This document shows, in pieces, positions 41,955-49,286 of a DNA stretch of 53,434 bases (within the stretch, counting starts at the first letter, position 1; each line of letters starts with the position of its first letter). Made by a program: the position numbers and the translations under genes. Source of the stretch: Clostridiales bacterium (GTDB lineage Bacteria; Bacillota; Clostridia; Lachnospirales; WQUN01); assembly GCA_031270945.1 (NCBI GenBank), contig JAISWZ010000451.1:1-53434 (forward strand), in the 5' to 3' direction. A model generated the notes under the pieces. That model was not told the origin of the DNA. It saw only the letters and a program-made list of their open reading frames with translations, and searched no databases.

Positions 41955-43202
41955 TCATTCATTCAAATCCGAAAAAACGCTTTCAAACTCAACATCTTTT
42001 ATAGCTCCATATAATCCATATATATAATTTTTGTCATATTCATACATTTTATCTCTTTCAGATATTTCAAAATCAGAAATAGAGTAAAGGTCACTCCCCT
42101 TGTCATCAATATCTATGAATTTAATCTCATCCCTTCTGAACATGCGTCGATTAAGAAGAATCAAGTTGTGGGTGCTGAAGACAAGCTGAGAGCCCTTAAC
42201 ATTGTAGTCGTCATTGTGAAAAAGGTTGATGATGCTTAAGACGCCGTCGGTATGAAGGTTGAAGGGAAAACCGTCGATCATAAGAGTAGCGCCTATAGCG
42301 TATGCGTACAGCAAAGCAGGAAATATATTCAAGAAGCTGTGAACCCCAGCTGATTCGTAAGCCGCCGCTGGCACCAACAGTTCTCCAACTTTAGACATCA
42401 GCCTTTTCCCAGACTTTTCTTGCGCGTATGCTATAGGATTGCGAGCGCCAAACAAAGAAACGCCTTCTTTTAGCGTTCTTTCCATGCAGTAGTTGGCAAG
42501 CTTCGAATCAGGCAGGGGCACGTTGTCATCAAACGCGACAATCAACTTTAGCTCAAACCAGCTTCGGATGAGCTTAGCCAGCTTTACGCTGCAGAATGTC
42601 TTAAAAGCGCTTGACAAGAACAGTTCGGTATCTTCCAGGCATGCATATTCCACGATATCGGGAGAAAAGTTGGGGTTTAGCCACTCGCTCATGCCCTCAA
42701 GCTCTCCAAAAGCGACATTTCCGCCTTCCCGCTTGAAAACCCTCTTGTTGTTTAGCGAAAGCTCCTCGATAAGAACCTTTCTGTCATAGTCCGATGCCAT
42801 GAACGGGCCCAGATCGATCTGGAGCGCGTATTCCAGCAAGGCCTCGCCTTCGATGAACGCGATCAAGAAAGACACCGGCTTATGCGGCTCATGCGCGTTG
42901 GGTATCAGCTCCAGTGTGTGAGCGGCTTTATTCGGGCTGGCTGAATCTGGCGCGTTGAGGATGTTGCCTCGCAGAACTATTGCTCTTAGCGTATCCATGG
43001 CGCTAAAAAGGTTGGTCTTTCCCGAAGCGTTCGGCCCGACTATGATGGATGAGCACTGGATCCGCCATTCCTCGCCCTCGATAACGCGATGGATTAGGCT
43101 GTAGTCCAGGTCAACGCCCTCTTGACAGGGGTCCGCTATCATCGAAAAGACCGCTTCTTTGCGAAAAGTCTTGTAGTTTTCAACCTCAAACTGAAGCAGC
43201 AT
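41955..43202 (-). CDS. Stand-alone AAA15/COG1106 ATPase with altered Walker B
   Basis: 415 residues, of the ATP-binding family to which AbiL/RloA-type abortive-infection ATPases belong. LLQFEVENYKTFRKEAVFSM at the start, Walker A IVGPNASGKTNLF, and the end region SQLVFSTHNLILLNRRMFRRDEIKF and LYGAIKDVEFE are typical. The family Walker B usually reads DELDxSLHP; here it is MIDGFPFNLHT, with Gly replacing the catalytic Glu, and the signature-like ES-G-T reads ESAGV. So ATP binding is likely but hydrolysis may be lost or changed. GGAGG lies 7 bases before the ATG. No RloB/nuclease partner adjoins it. A defence role is a guess from the family. Confidence 0.82.
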   Translation of the reverse strand: MLLQFEVENYKTFRKEAVFSMIADPCQEGVDLDYSLIHRVIEGEEWRIQCSSIIVGPNASGKTNLFSAMDTLRAIVLRGNILNAPDSASPNKAAHTLELIPNAHEPHKPVSFLIAFIEGEALLEYALQIDLGPFMASDYDRKVLIEELSLNNKRVFKREGGNVAFGELEGMSEWLNPNFSPDIVEYACLEDTELFLSSAFKTFCSVKLAKLIRSWFELKLIVAFDDNVPLPDSKLANYCMERTLKEGVSLFGARNPIAYAQEKSGKRLMSKVGELLVPAAAYESAGVHSFLNIFPALLYAYAIGATLMIDGFPFNLHTDGVLSIINLFHNDDYNVKGSQLVFSTHNLILLNRRMFRRDEIKFIDIDDKGSDLYSISDFEISERDKMYEYDKNYIYGLYGAIKDVEFESVFSDLNE

Positions 43203-43710
43203 ATGCTATCCTCCGTAGTTGCAACGCTATATGTTTATTATAGCGGCAAGCTCTGGGAGCGTCAATGGCTTTACAGATTTGGGAAAGGGGCACTGTCTTG
43301 CAAGCAAATCGGGATTATTCTCGATGCTTACGGGATGACATATGAAAAGGGTCGGATCAAGCGCGTTATAATTACGACTTATGTCTATTTAAGCGCAATA
43401 ACACCGAACGCGTGTTTATTATCTTAACTCTTGTCCGCAAAACACCGTGCATGCCCCGCTCAAGCCCCGCATCCTATGCTCCGCCGTTCCCGTTGCTACC
43501 TTACGACTTTTCACTTTTCTCCTTTCTTCTCAGCCAGCCAGCGCCTACGCACCCCTTTTGCTTCCCGCATTAAAATGTCGAAACATTGAATTAACTGGCC
43601 CAACTTGAATTCCTCTTACCTCTCGTTTCTCTATCCGCTCCCGCCCTTCCCGTCTCTACTGCTCCCATCTCTCCCGCTCTTCCCGTTGCCCTCCTATCCC
43701 CCCTCCCCCT
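43203..43710. other. Intergenic region without recognised gene
   Basis: About 500 bases before the promoter of the HAD gene. Includes a CT-rich stretch (about 43610-43710). No gene, RNA or element recognised. Confidence 0.5.
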
Positions 43711-43739
43711 TTGGCAATCTTCCCAACACATGCTATACT
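43711..43739 (+). promoter_or_regulatory. Sigma-70 promoter with extended -10
   Basis: TTGGCA, 17 bases, TATACT preceded by TGC, about 60 bases before the HAD gene. Confidence 0.8.
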
Positions 43740-43800
43740 GTATAGGGTTGCCAAGCCCGCTATAGCAAGCTTAAATCCAAATAAATATCCCGGAGGCCGC

Positions 43801-44451
43801 ATGAGCGTAAAATTAGTCTTGTTTGACCTGGACGGGACGCTGGCCGATTCATTTGATGGCATAGCGGCGTCCCTAAGGGTTGCCCTGTCAAGCTTCGGCA
43901 TTGACGCTGGAAGCGATGAAAACCTGCGAAAGTACATTGGGCCTCCATTGAGGCAATCTTTCAAGGAGTACAATGGCATGAGCGAGGAAGAGGCTGAGCT
44001 TGCCACTGCCAGATACAGGGAGCACTTTCGCAATGAAGGAGTAAGCCTGTACAAGTTTTACCCTGGCGTAGAAGAAATGCTTGAAAGCATCCACTCAAGC
44101 GGCATCCAGATGGCCATAGCCACCACCAAGGCGGCAAGCTACGCCAGGCTTATTGTCGAGCCTTTTATCCGCTATTTCGCTTTCATCTCAGGCTCTGAGA
44201 TGGACGGAACACGCTCGGACAAGGAAGAGCTGATAAAATACGCATTGGCCAACATACCCGGCGCTGCACCCCAAAGCACTCTCATGGTCGGAGACAGGAT
44301 CCATGACATAGAAGGCGCCAGCGCCTGCAAAGTGGCATCAGTCGGCGTCCGGTACGGCTATGGAACAGAAGATGAGCTGGCAGGCGCTGACTACCTGTGC
44401 GACACGCCTAAGGACGTGGCGGAGCTGGCCTCCAAGCTGGCTTTACTATAA
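43801..44451 (+). CDS. HAD-family hydrolase (phosphoglycolate phosphatase-like)
   Basis: 216 residues. HAD motifs: I in [15 protein letters not shown] in [12 protein letters not shown] Lys in [11 protein letters not shown] and IV in [13 protein letters not shown]. An alpha-helical cap sits between I and II, as in PGP/Gph-like enzymes that act on small phosphorylated compounds. CGGAGG lies 5 bases before the ATG. It is followed after 19 bases by YjbQ on the same strand, probably one transcript. The substrate is not predictable. Confidence 0.88.
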   Translation: MSVKLVLFDLDGTLADSFDGIAASLRVALSSFGIDAGSDENLRKYIGPPLRQSFKEYNGMSEEEAELATARYREHFRNEGVSLYKFYPGVEEMLESIHSSGIQMAIATTKAASYARLIVEPFIRYFAFISGSEMDGTRSDKEELIKYALANIPGAAPQSTLMVGDRIHDIEGASACKVASVGVRYGYGTEDELAGADYLCDTPKDVAELASKLALL

Positions 44452-44470
44452 AATTCGAAAGGGGCACCCC

Positions 44471-44887
44471 ATGAAGAGCTTCAGGAAAGAGCTTCACTTT
44501 CACACCAAGACGCGCCGCGCCTTCATAAACATCACGCCTGACGTGGAGCGGGCGATAGCCGAAAGCGGCGTCAAAGAAGGCTTGGTTCTTGTAAACGCCA
44601 TGAACATCACCGCCAGCGTCTTTATCAATGACGACGAGTCCGGGCTCCACAAGGACTATGAAAGCTGGCTGGAGAGGCTAGCGCCGGAAAAGCCTTATGA
44701 CCAGTACAACCACAACGGCTACGAGGACAACGCTGACGCCCATTTGAAGCGCACCGTCATGGGCCGCGAAACTGTCTGCGCCATAACAAACGGTAGGCTG
44801 GACTTCGGCACGTGGGAAAGGATATTTTATGGGGAGTTCGATGGGATGAGGGACAAGCGCGTTCTGATAAAGATCATCGGAGAGTGA
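44471..44887 (+). CDS. YjbQ family (UPF0047) protein
   Basis: 138 residues. Typical text: [39 protein letters not shown] (here given as two parts of the same region, about 18-57), [30 protein letters not shown] near the end, including conserved His and Arg. The family has been linked to a secondary thiamine-phosphate synthase activity; the true role is unsettled. It follows the HAD phosphatase by 19 bases with an AAGGGG site. A terminator lies 45 bases beyond. Confidence 0.85.
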   Translation: MKSFRKELHFHTKTRRAFINITPDVERAIAESGVKEGLVLVNAMNITASVFINDDESGLHKDYESWLERLAPEKPYDQYNHNGYEDNADAHLKRTVMGRETVCAITNGRLDFGTWERIFYGEFDGMRDKRVLIKIIGE

Positions 44888-44889
44888 GC

Positions 44890-44912
44890 CCGCAGGCGCT
44901 GAGCGCCTGCGG
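44890..44912. repeat. Hairpin after YjbQ gene
   Basis: CCGCAGGCGC (44890-44899), TGA, GCGCCTGCGG (44903-44912). No T run; first of three successive hairpins. Confidence 0.7.
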
Positions 44913-44931
44913 CGCCCAGCGCCGCCAGGCC

Positions 44932-44968
44932 AAGGGCCGCCGTCAAAAGACGGCGGCCCTTGTTTTCT
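44932..44968 (+). terminator. Intrinsic terminator
   Basis: AAGGGCCGCCGTC (44932-44944), loop AAAA, GACGGCGGCCCTT (44949-44961), then TGTTTTC. Confidence 0.88.
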
Positions 44969-44974
44969 CGCGCT

Positions 44975-45010
44975 GCCATGGCGCTTGGGCGCTAGCCCAA
45001 GCGCCATGGC
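44975..45010. repeat. Perfect 16-bp hairpin
   Basis: GCCATGGCGCTTGGGC (44975-44990), GCTA, then its exact complement (44995-45010). No T run follows. Unassigned role. Confidence 0.75.
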
Positions 45011-45256
45011 TATAAGAATTATGTCGATTTCAAGGCAAAAACCGTATTGTTTGCATCCAAATGTTTTTGATCAGCGGGCACTGTTGCCATATGCCGATCA
45101 CACCAAACATCTTTCGAGACGGTCAGCTTTTATTCGTGTTTACCTTAAAGCGCAAAAAAAGTTTCGCTTGGGTATTGACGAAATATAAGGGTTATGATAA
45201 CATAAGGCGGGTATCAAAACGTTTGTGCGATAAAAGCGCCAGGGGCAAACAAAAAA

Positions 45257-45276
45257 GCCCTGCATTTTTGCAGGGC
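45257..45276 (-). terminator. Terminator of tRNA-Leu gene
   Basis: On the minus strand GCCCTGCA, loop, TGCAGGGC, then TTTTTTG, six bases past the tRNA end. Confidence 0.88.
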
Positions 45277-45281
45277 CTTGA

Positions 45282-45363
45282 TGCGGATGACAGGAGTTGA
45301 ACCTGCACGAATAGAATTCACACGGACCTGAACCGTGCGCGTCTGCCATTCCGCCACATCCGC
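45282..45363 (-). tRNA. tRNA-Leu (anticodon CAG)
   Basis: On the minus strand: acceptor arm GCGGATG pairs with CATCCGC, D arm with AATGGCAGAC loop, anticodon stem CACGG/CCGTG with loop TTCAGGT (anticodon CAG, reads CUG), a long variable arm typical of Leu, and T arm GCAGGTTCAACTCCTG. Discriminator A at 45282; CCA is not encoded. It has its own consensus promoter and terminator. Confidence 0.93.
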
Positions 45364-45374
45364 TTTACTATTCT

Positions 45375-45403
45375 ATTATAACCATAGCCCGCATGGTTGT
45401 CAA
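45375..45403 (-). promoter_or_regulatory. Consensus promoter of tRNA-Leu
   Basis: On the minus strand TTGACA, 17 bases, TATAAT: both boxes match consensus perfectly. The tRNA starts 11 bases after the -10 box. Confidence 0.95.
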
Positions 45404-45487
45404 GAGGCAAATCGAAAAATTCAAAAATTTTTTTTGGCTTTTCGATTTTCCCAAAGCGCACATTTGTTTTCTTTTTTGTCTTTGATA

Positions 45488-45496
45488 TGATATAAT
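45488..45496 (+). promoter_or_regulatory. Extended -10 promoter upstream of lexA
   Basis: TG-A-TATAAT at 45488-45496, with only a T-rich -35 region. It is the only clear plus-strand promoter before lexA and is separated from it by family 2 element copy 2. No SOS box of the CGAAC-N4-GTTCG type was recognised nearby. Confidence 0.5.
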
Positions 45497-45504
45497 AAGG
45501 CATA

Positions 45505-45696
45505 CTAACGAGCGGTAAGATAAAATTTGTTTATCGCTGCGCTCACGAGCGGCCATTTAGTGCGCTAGAAAAAACCTTAAGGCGTACGCGATGGCTTTGG
45601 CGTTTGCACTTACTGTTTCTCGCGAGACTTGCGTGAAAAGCGCAACCCTTTTCACTCACCGGCGATAAATGAATTCCAGATTTGAGCGCTCGTCAG
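45505..45696. mobile_element. MITE-like element, family 2, copy 2
   Basis: Termini CTAACGAGCG and CGCTCGTCAG with TA on both sides (45503-45504, 45697-45698). Inner arms TTTATCGC and GGCGATAAA are also inverted, about 192 bp overall. It sits between the extended -10 box and the lexA ribosome site. Confidence 0.72.
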
Positions 45697-45717
45697 TATA
45701 TTCACGGAGGTGTACAC

Positions 45718-46332
45718 ATGTCTGATCTGCTGACAAGGAAGCAGGAGCAAATCTTGGCGTTCCTTAAAAGCGAAATAAGAAGGAGGGGCTACCCGCCCAC
45801 TGTTCGGGAAATATGCGACGCAGTGCAACTAAGCTCCACCTCCACAGTCCACACGCACCTGGAGACGCTTGAGCGCAAGGGCAGGATAAGGCGCTGCCCG
45901 ACCAAGAACCGCTCGATTGAAATCCTGGAGGAAAACTTCTACGGCTTCTCCGAAAGCATCGTCAACGTTCCCATAGTAGGCCAGGTAAACGCTGGCGTGC
46001 CGATCTTGGCCCAGGAAAACATAGAAGGCTCCTTCCCAATCCCTGCCAACTACATACCGGGCAAGGAAGTCTTCATGCTCACGGTTTCAGGAGACAGCAT
46101 GATAGACGCAGGGATCTTTGACAGGGATCTCATTGTCGTCCAGCAGCAGCCAAGCGCTGACAACGGAGACATAGTAGTCGCGCTTATAGACGACTCCGCA
46201 ACAGTCAAGTTCTTTTTCCAAGAGCGCGGCGCTATCAGGCTCCAGCCCGCCAACGAGTCATTCAAGCCGATAATAGTTGAAGATTGCAAGATACTTGGAA
46301 AGGTGATCGGGCTGTACCGCAAGCTCCCGTAA
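45718..46332 (+). CDS. lexA: LexA repressor
   Basis: 204 residues, normal for LexA. N-terminal winged helix (LTRKQEQILAFLKSEIRRRG, then PPTVREICDAVQLSSTSTVH) binds SOS operators. The cleavage site Ala-Gly is in GQVNAGVPI, the catalytic Ser in TVSGDSMID, and the general-base Lys in DSATVKFF. It represses DNA-damage genes and cuts itself when RecA is active. GGAGGTG lies about 6 bases before ATG 45718. The upstream region is occupied by a mobile element. Family certain. Confidence 0.96.
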   Translation: MSDLLTRKQEQILAFLKSEIRRRGYPPTVREICDAVQLSSTSTVHTHLETLERKGRIRRCPTKNRSIEILEENFYGFSESIVNVPIVGQVNAGVPILAQENIEGSFPIPANYIPGKEVFMLTVSGDSMIDAGIFDRDLIVVQQQPSADNGDIVVALIDDSATVKFFFQERGAIRLQPANESFKPIIVEDCKILGKVIGLYRKLP

Positions 46333-46355
46333 ACGATGCGCTAAAAACGCTTTTG

Positions 46356-46382
46356 GCCTCTTGGCATGCCAAGAGGCTTTTT
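46356..46382 (+). terminator. Intrinsic terminator of lexA
   Basis: GCCTCTTGGC (46356-46365), AT, GCCAAGAGGC (46368-46377), then TTTTT. Confidence 0.9.
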
Positions 46383-46568
46383 CTGGAATGTTTGATAGCG
46401 TAGGCTAACTTGATTGCAAAATTTTGGGATGCTCGATAGCATTGCGCAAGTTTCACAAACTTAAGCCCAAAGCTTGCGACACCTTTGCATCCTGTTTCCA
46501 TGCTGGCGCTGGCCTGGCGACGCCAAATGCGGCAAAGTGCCTAACGCGCTTAGCTGCCCCCAGCCTAA

Positions 46569-46668
46569 GGGGGTGTACCAAAATTGATTTTACGGCGCGG
46601 GAAAAGCCACGCGTTAAAGCATCGCATGCCTTTTCCCCGCGCCTATTTTGTAATTTTAGGATATGCAC
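46569..46668. mobile_element. MITE-like element, family 1, copy O (diverged)
   Basis: Ends TGTACCAAAATTGATTTTA and AATTTTAGGATATGCAC around a strong hairpin GGCGCGGGAAAAG/CTTTTCCCCGCGCC. The target duplication is not preserved. Confidence 0.65.
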
Positions 46669-46749
46669 TCATAGGCGTGCATCGGCAGATAAGGAAAATC
46701 AAGTTGCCCTATTCCTGCCAGCCTGGATTTCAATGCCTTAACGAGCATA

Positions 46750-46778
46750 TTGGCAACAGGCAAAAGATGAACTATAAT
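46750..46778 (+). promoter_or_regulatory. Sigma-70 promoter of the aromatic operon
   Basis: TTGGCA, 17 bases, TATAAT. It lies about 220 bases before the hisC-type gene; the leader contains two chained family 1 elements. Confidence 0.8.
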
Positions 46779-46788
46779 TAGAGCTTAA

Positions 46789-46838
46789 AGCCATATCCCA
46801 AAAATGAATAAGGGCTTTTGGAATTTTGGGATATGACC
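46789..46838. mobile_element. MITE-like element, family 1, copy P1 (short form)
   Basis: Ends AGCCATATCCCAAAAA and AATTTTGGGATATGACC, TAA at 46786-46788 and 46839-46841. Confidence 0.8.
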
Positions 46839-46841
46839 TAA

Positions 46842-46928
46842 AGCATATCCCAAAAAATGAATAAGGGCTTTATGAGTTTTATTTGTTAACGCAAGGCGTC
46901 GAACACCGGTCGAACCCTGGGATATGCT
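46842..46928. mobile_element. MITE-like element, family 1, copy P2, chained to P1
   Basis: Ends AGCATATCCCAAAAAA and CCTGGGATATGCT, TAA at 46839-46841 (shared with P1) and 46929-46931. Both P1 and P2 contain TGAATAAGGGCTTT. Confidence 0.8.
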
Positions 46929-47000
46929 TAAAGCGTTACCATCCAAGCCAAAAAACAAAAAGGGGGCAGTTCCAGCGCCACTGGGGGCTGGAGCGAAGAA

Positions 47001-48119
47001 ATGTCAGCTATAGAGCACCGAAAATCTATTGATCCAATGTCACCTTATGTGCCTGGCAAGCCGATAGATGACGTAAAGAGAGAGCTTGGCCTAAAAGAGG
47101 TCATAAAGCTCGCCTCTAACGAGAACCCGCTGGGCACATCGCCTAAGGCGAAGGAAGCCGCGATTGCGTCTTTCGAGGCCACAAACCTGTACCCGGACGG
47201 CAATTGTACAGCGCTTCGAAACTCCCTGTCAAAGAGGCTTGGCGTCAAGCCTGAGCGTCTGCTCTTCGGATGCGGCGCTGACGAGATCATATCGTTTATC
47301 GGAAAAGTGTTCGTAAATCCAGGAGACGAATGCGTAACCGCAAAAATCACGTTCTCCCAGTACGAGGCAAGCGTGAACGCCATGGGCGGGACTATGGTGT
47401 ACGTGCCGATGAAGAACCACGGCTTTGACCTTGACGGGATATTGGAAAAGATCACTCCAAAGACCAAGGCGATATTCTTGGCAAACCCCAACAACCCAAC
47501 TGGGACGGCGTTCACTGGCGCTGAGCAGGCCAGGTTCCTGGAGAAGGTGCCAGAAGGGGTGCTTGTGGCCATAGACGAGGCATACGGAGAGTACGCCGAC
47601 ATGGAGGATTACCCAAACACGCTGCCGATGCTTGAGAAGTACAAGAATGTCATCTGGATCAAGACGTTCTCAAAAATATACGGGCTGGCAAGCCTTCGCG
47701 TAGGCTATGCCGTGGCGGCGGAGCCGCTGATCTCCCTTTTCGAGAAGATAAGGCCGCCTTTCAACGTGACAGTGCAAGGGCAGGCGGCTGCCCGCGCGGC
47801 ATTGCACGACCAGGAGTTCGTTAAGAAAAGCTTTGAGAGCAACAAGGCCTCAAAGGCTTACTGCCAAAAGGCTTTCGCAGAGATGGGCCTTGAGTGGATG
47901 CCTACAGAGGCAAACTTCATTACGGTTAACGTTGGGATAGACACGAGGATCGCATTTGCCGCCTTGATGAAGAAAGGCTACATTGTGCGCCCCGGCCACG
48001 CTCTGGGAATGGAAGGCTGGCTTAGGGTCACCCTGGGAACCATCCACCAGATGGAAGGGTTCGTCAAGGCGCTAGGAGAAGTGCTTGAAGAAAACGCGAT
48101 TGCGAGCGAAAATATTTGA
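47001..48119 (+). CDS. hisC: HisC-type aminotransferase in the aromatic operon
   Basis: 372 residues. PLP fold-type I aminotransferase of the histidinol-phosphate aminotransferase family: KLASNENPLGTSPKA at the start, NPNNPTGTAFTG, DEAYGEY, the PLP lysine in IKTFSKIYGLASLRVGY, and RPGHALGMEGWLRVTLG near the end. No his genes adjoin; it is followed by aroF, tyrA and aroA, so it more likely aminates phenylpyruvate, 4-hydroxyphenylpyruvate or prephenate to make Phe/Tyr, possibly doubling for histidine. GGAG site 7 bases before the ATG. The last 21 bases are part of a 36-bp tandem duplication. Confidence 0.88.
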   Translation: MSAIEHRKSIDPMSPYVPGKPIDDVKRELGLKEVIKLASNENPLGTSPKAKEAAIASFEATNLYPDGNCTALRNSLSKRLGVKPERLLFGCGADEIISFIGKVFVNPGDECVTAKITFSQYEASVNAMGGTMVYVPMKNHGFDLDGILEKITPKTKAIFLANPNNPTGTAFTGAEQARFLEKVPEGVLVAIDEAYGEYADMEDYPNTLPMLEKYKNVIWIKTFSKIYGLASLRVGYAVAAEPLISLFEKIRPPFNVTVQGQAAARAALHDQEFVKKSFESNKASKAYCQKAFAEMGLEWMPTEANFITVNVGIDTRIAFAALMKKGYIVRPGHALGMEGWLRVTLGTIHQMEGFVKALGEVLEENAIASENI

Positions 48120-48170
48120 TATGTTCGAGATCCAATTACGAGTGAAAACACTTGATATGTTCGAGATCAA
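48099..48170 (+). repeat. 36-bp tandem duplication of the hisC gene tail
   Basis: Units 48099-48134 and 48135-48170 match closely (both contain CTTGATATGTTCGAGATC or TTTGATATGTTCGAGATC). The first holds the stop codon. Confidence 0.88.
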
Positions 48171-48212
48171 AAACATACGCAAATTTCTTCTGTTTTCGCT
48201 TGTGAGCATCAC

Positions 48213-48249
48213 GGCGTGAGTGTAAGACAGTTCTTTTTCTCACGCCGGA
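48213..48249 (+). other. Hairpin in the hisC-aroF spacer
   Basis: CGGCGTGAG pairs with CTCACGCCG across an 18-19-base loop ending in TTCTTTTT, just before the aroF ribosome site. It could be a weak attenuator or processing site. Confidence 0.4.
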
Positions 48250-48269
48250 TGCTTAATTAGGAGGCAAGC

Positions 48270-49286
48270 ATGATAGTCATTATGAAGCCCACGGCAGGGA
48301 AGGCGGAGACCGAGGCTGTGATTGAGCATATAGAAGCCCATGGCCTCAAAGTCCACCTATCCGAGGGCGAGATGGTCACAATAATAGGCGTTGTCGGAGA
48401 CAAGAGCAAGCTGGATTTCCAGAACCTGTCCATATTTGAGGGCGTGGACAGAACCATGCCCGTAACGGAATCCTTTAAGCTGGCAAACAAGAAGTTCAAG
48501 GCGGAACCTACCGCCATAGACGTTTCAGGCGTCAAGGTCGGAGGCGGCACCTTTGTGGTGATGGCTGGCCCTTGCGCTGTGGAAAGCAAGAAGCAGCTAC
48601 TCGATAGCGCTTGGGCCGCCAAGAATTCCGGGGCGCAGATGCTTCGCGGAGGCGCCTACAAGCCAAGAACCTCACCCTACTCTTTTCAGGGGTTGGAAGA
48701 GGAAGGCCTTCAGTACATGGCGGAGGCCAGAACTGAGACCGGGCTCAAGATCGTAAGCGAGGTCACAAGCCTCCACGCTGTTGAAGTCGCGGCGAAGTAC
48801 GTGGACATCCTGCAAATCGGGGCAAGGAACATGCAAAACTACGAGCTCTTGAAGTACTGCGGCAGAACCAAGATCCCGGTTTTGCTCAAGCGGGGCCTTT
48901 CAGCCACAGTGGAAGAATGGCTAAACGCGGCGGAGTACATCATGAGCGAGGGAAACGAGAACGTCATCCTCTGCGAGAGGGGAATCCGCACCTACGAGAC
49001 CTCGACCAGAAACACGCTTGACATCAGCGCGATTCCCGTGATAAAAGACAAGAGCCATTTGCCCATTATAGTCGACCCAAGCCACGCTTCCGGGGTAAGG
49101 CGGTATGTTCCCGCTTTGAGCCTTGCGTCTCTTGCGGCTGGCGCTGACGGGCTTATAATAGAAGTGCATCCGGAGCCTGCCAAGGCTGTGTCTGACGGCC
49201 CCCAGTCCCTTAACCCAGCGCAGTTTTCGCGCCTGATGGATTCAATACGCCAGATGGCGCCGCTTGTAGGCAAAGAGGTTCTCTAA
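48270..49286 (+). CDS. aroF: 3-deoxy-7-phosphoheptulonate (DAHP) synthase
   Basis: 338 residues. Condenses erythrose-4-phosphate with phosphoenolpyruvate, the first step of the shikimate pathway. N-terminal ferredoxin-like regulatory domain (about 1-70), then the class I-beta barrel: MAGPCAVES, LRGGAYKPRTSPYSFQG, LQIGARNMQNYELL, LKRGLSATVEEWL, CERGIRTYE and IIVDPSHASG, all with the metal and PEP contacts expected. AGGAGG lies 5 bases before ATG. The stop overlaps the tyrA start by one base (TAATG). Regulated probably by feedback through the N-terminal domain. Confidence 0.95.
   Translation: MIVIMKPTAGKAETEAVIEHIEAHGLKVHLSEGEMVTIIGVVGDKSKLDFQNLSIFEGVDRTMPVTESFKLANKKFKAEPTAIDVSGVKVGGGTFVVMAGPCAVESKKQLLDSAWAAKNSGAQMLRGGAYKPRTSPYSFQGLEEEGLQYMAEARTETGLKIVSEVTSLHAVEVAAKYVDILQIGARNMQNYELLKYCGRTKIPVLLKRGLSATVEEWLNAAEYIMSEGNENVILCERGIRTYETSTRNTLDISAIPVIKDKSHLPIIVDPSHASGVRRYVPALSLASLAAGADGLIIEVHPEPAKAVSDGPQSLNPAQFSRLMDSIRQMAPLVGKEVL

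Noticed and set aside
46931-47000. Possible T-box or attenuator leader before the aromatic operon
   Set aside because: No T-box sequence or specifier stem could be seen; only a small CCAGC/GCTGG hairpin.
47001-48119. Histidine biosynthesis gene cluster
   Set aside because: Only the aminotransferase belongs to that family; the following genes are aromatic pathway genes.
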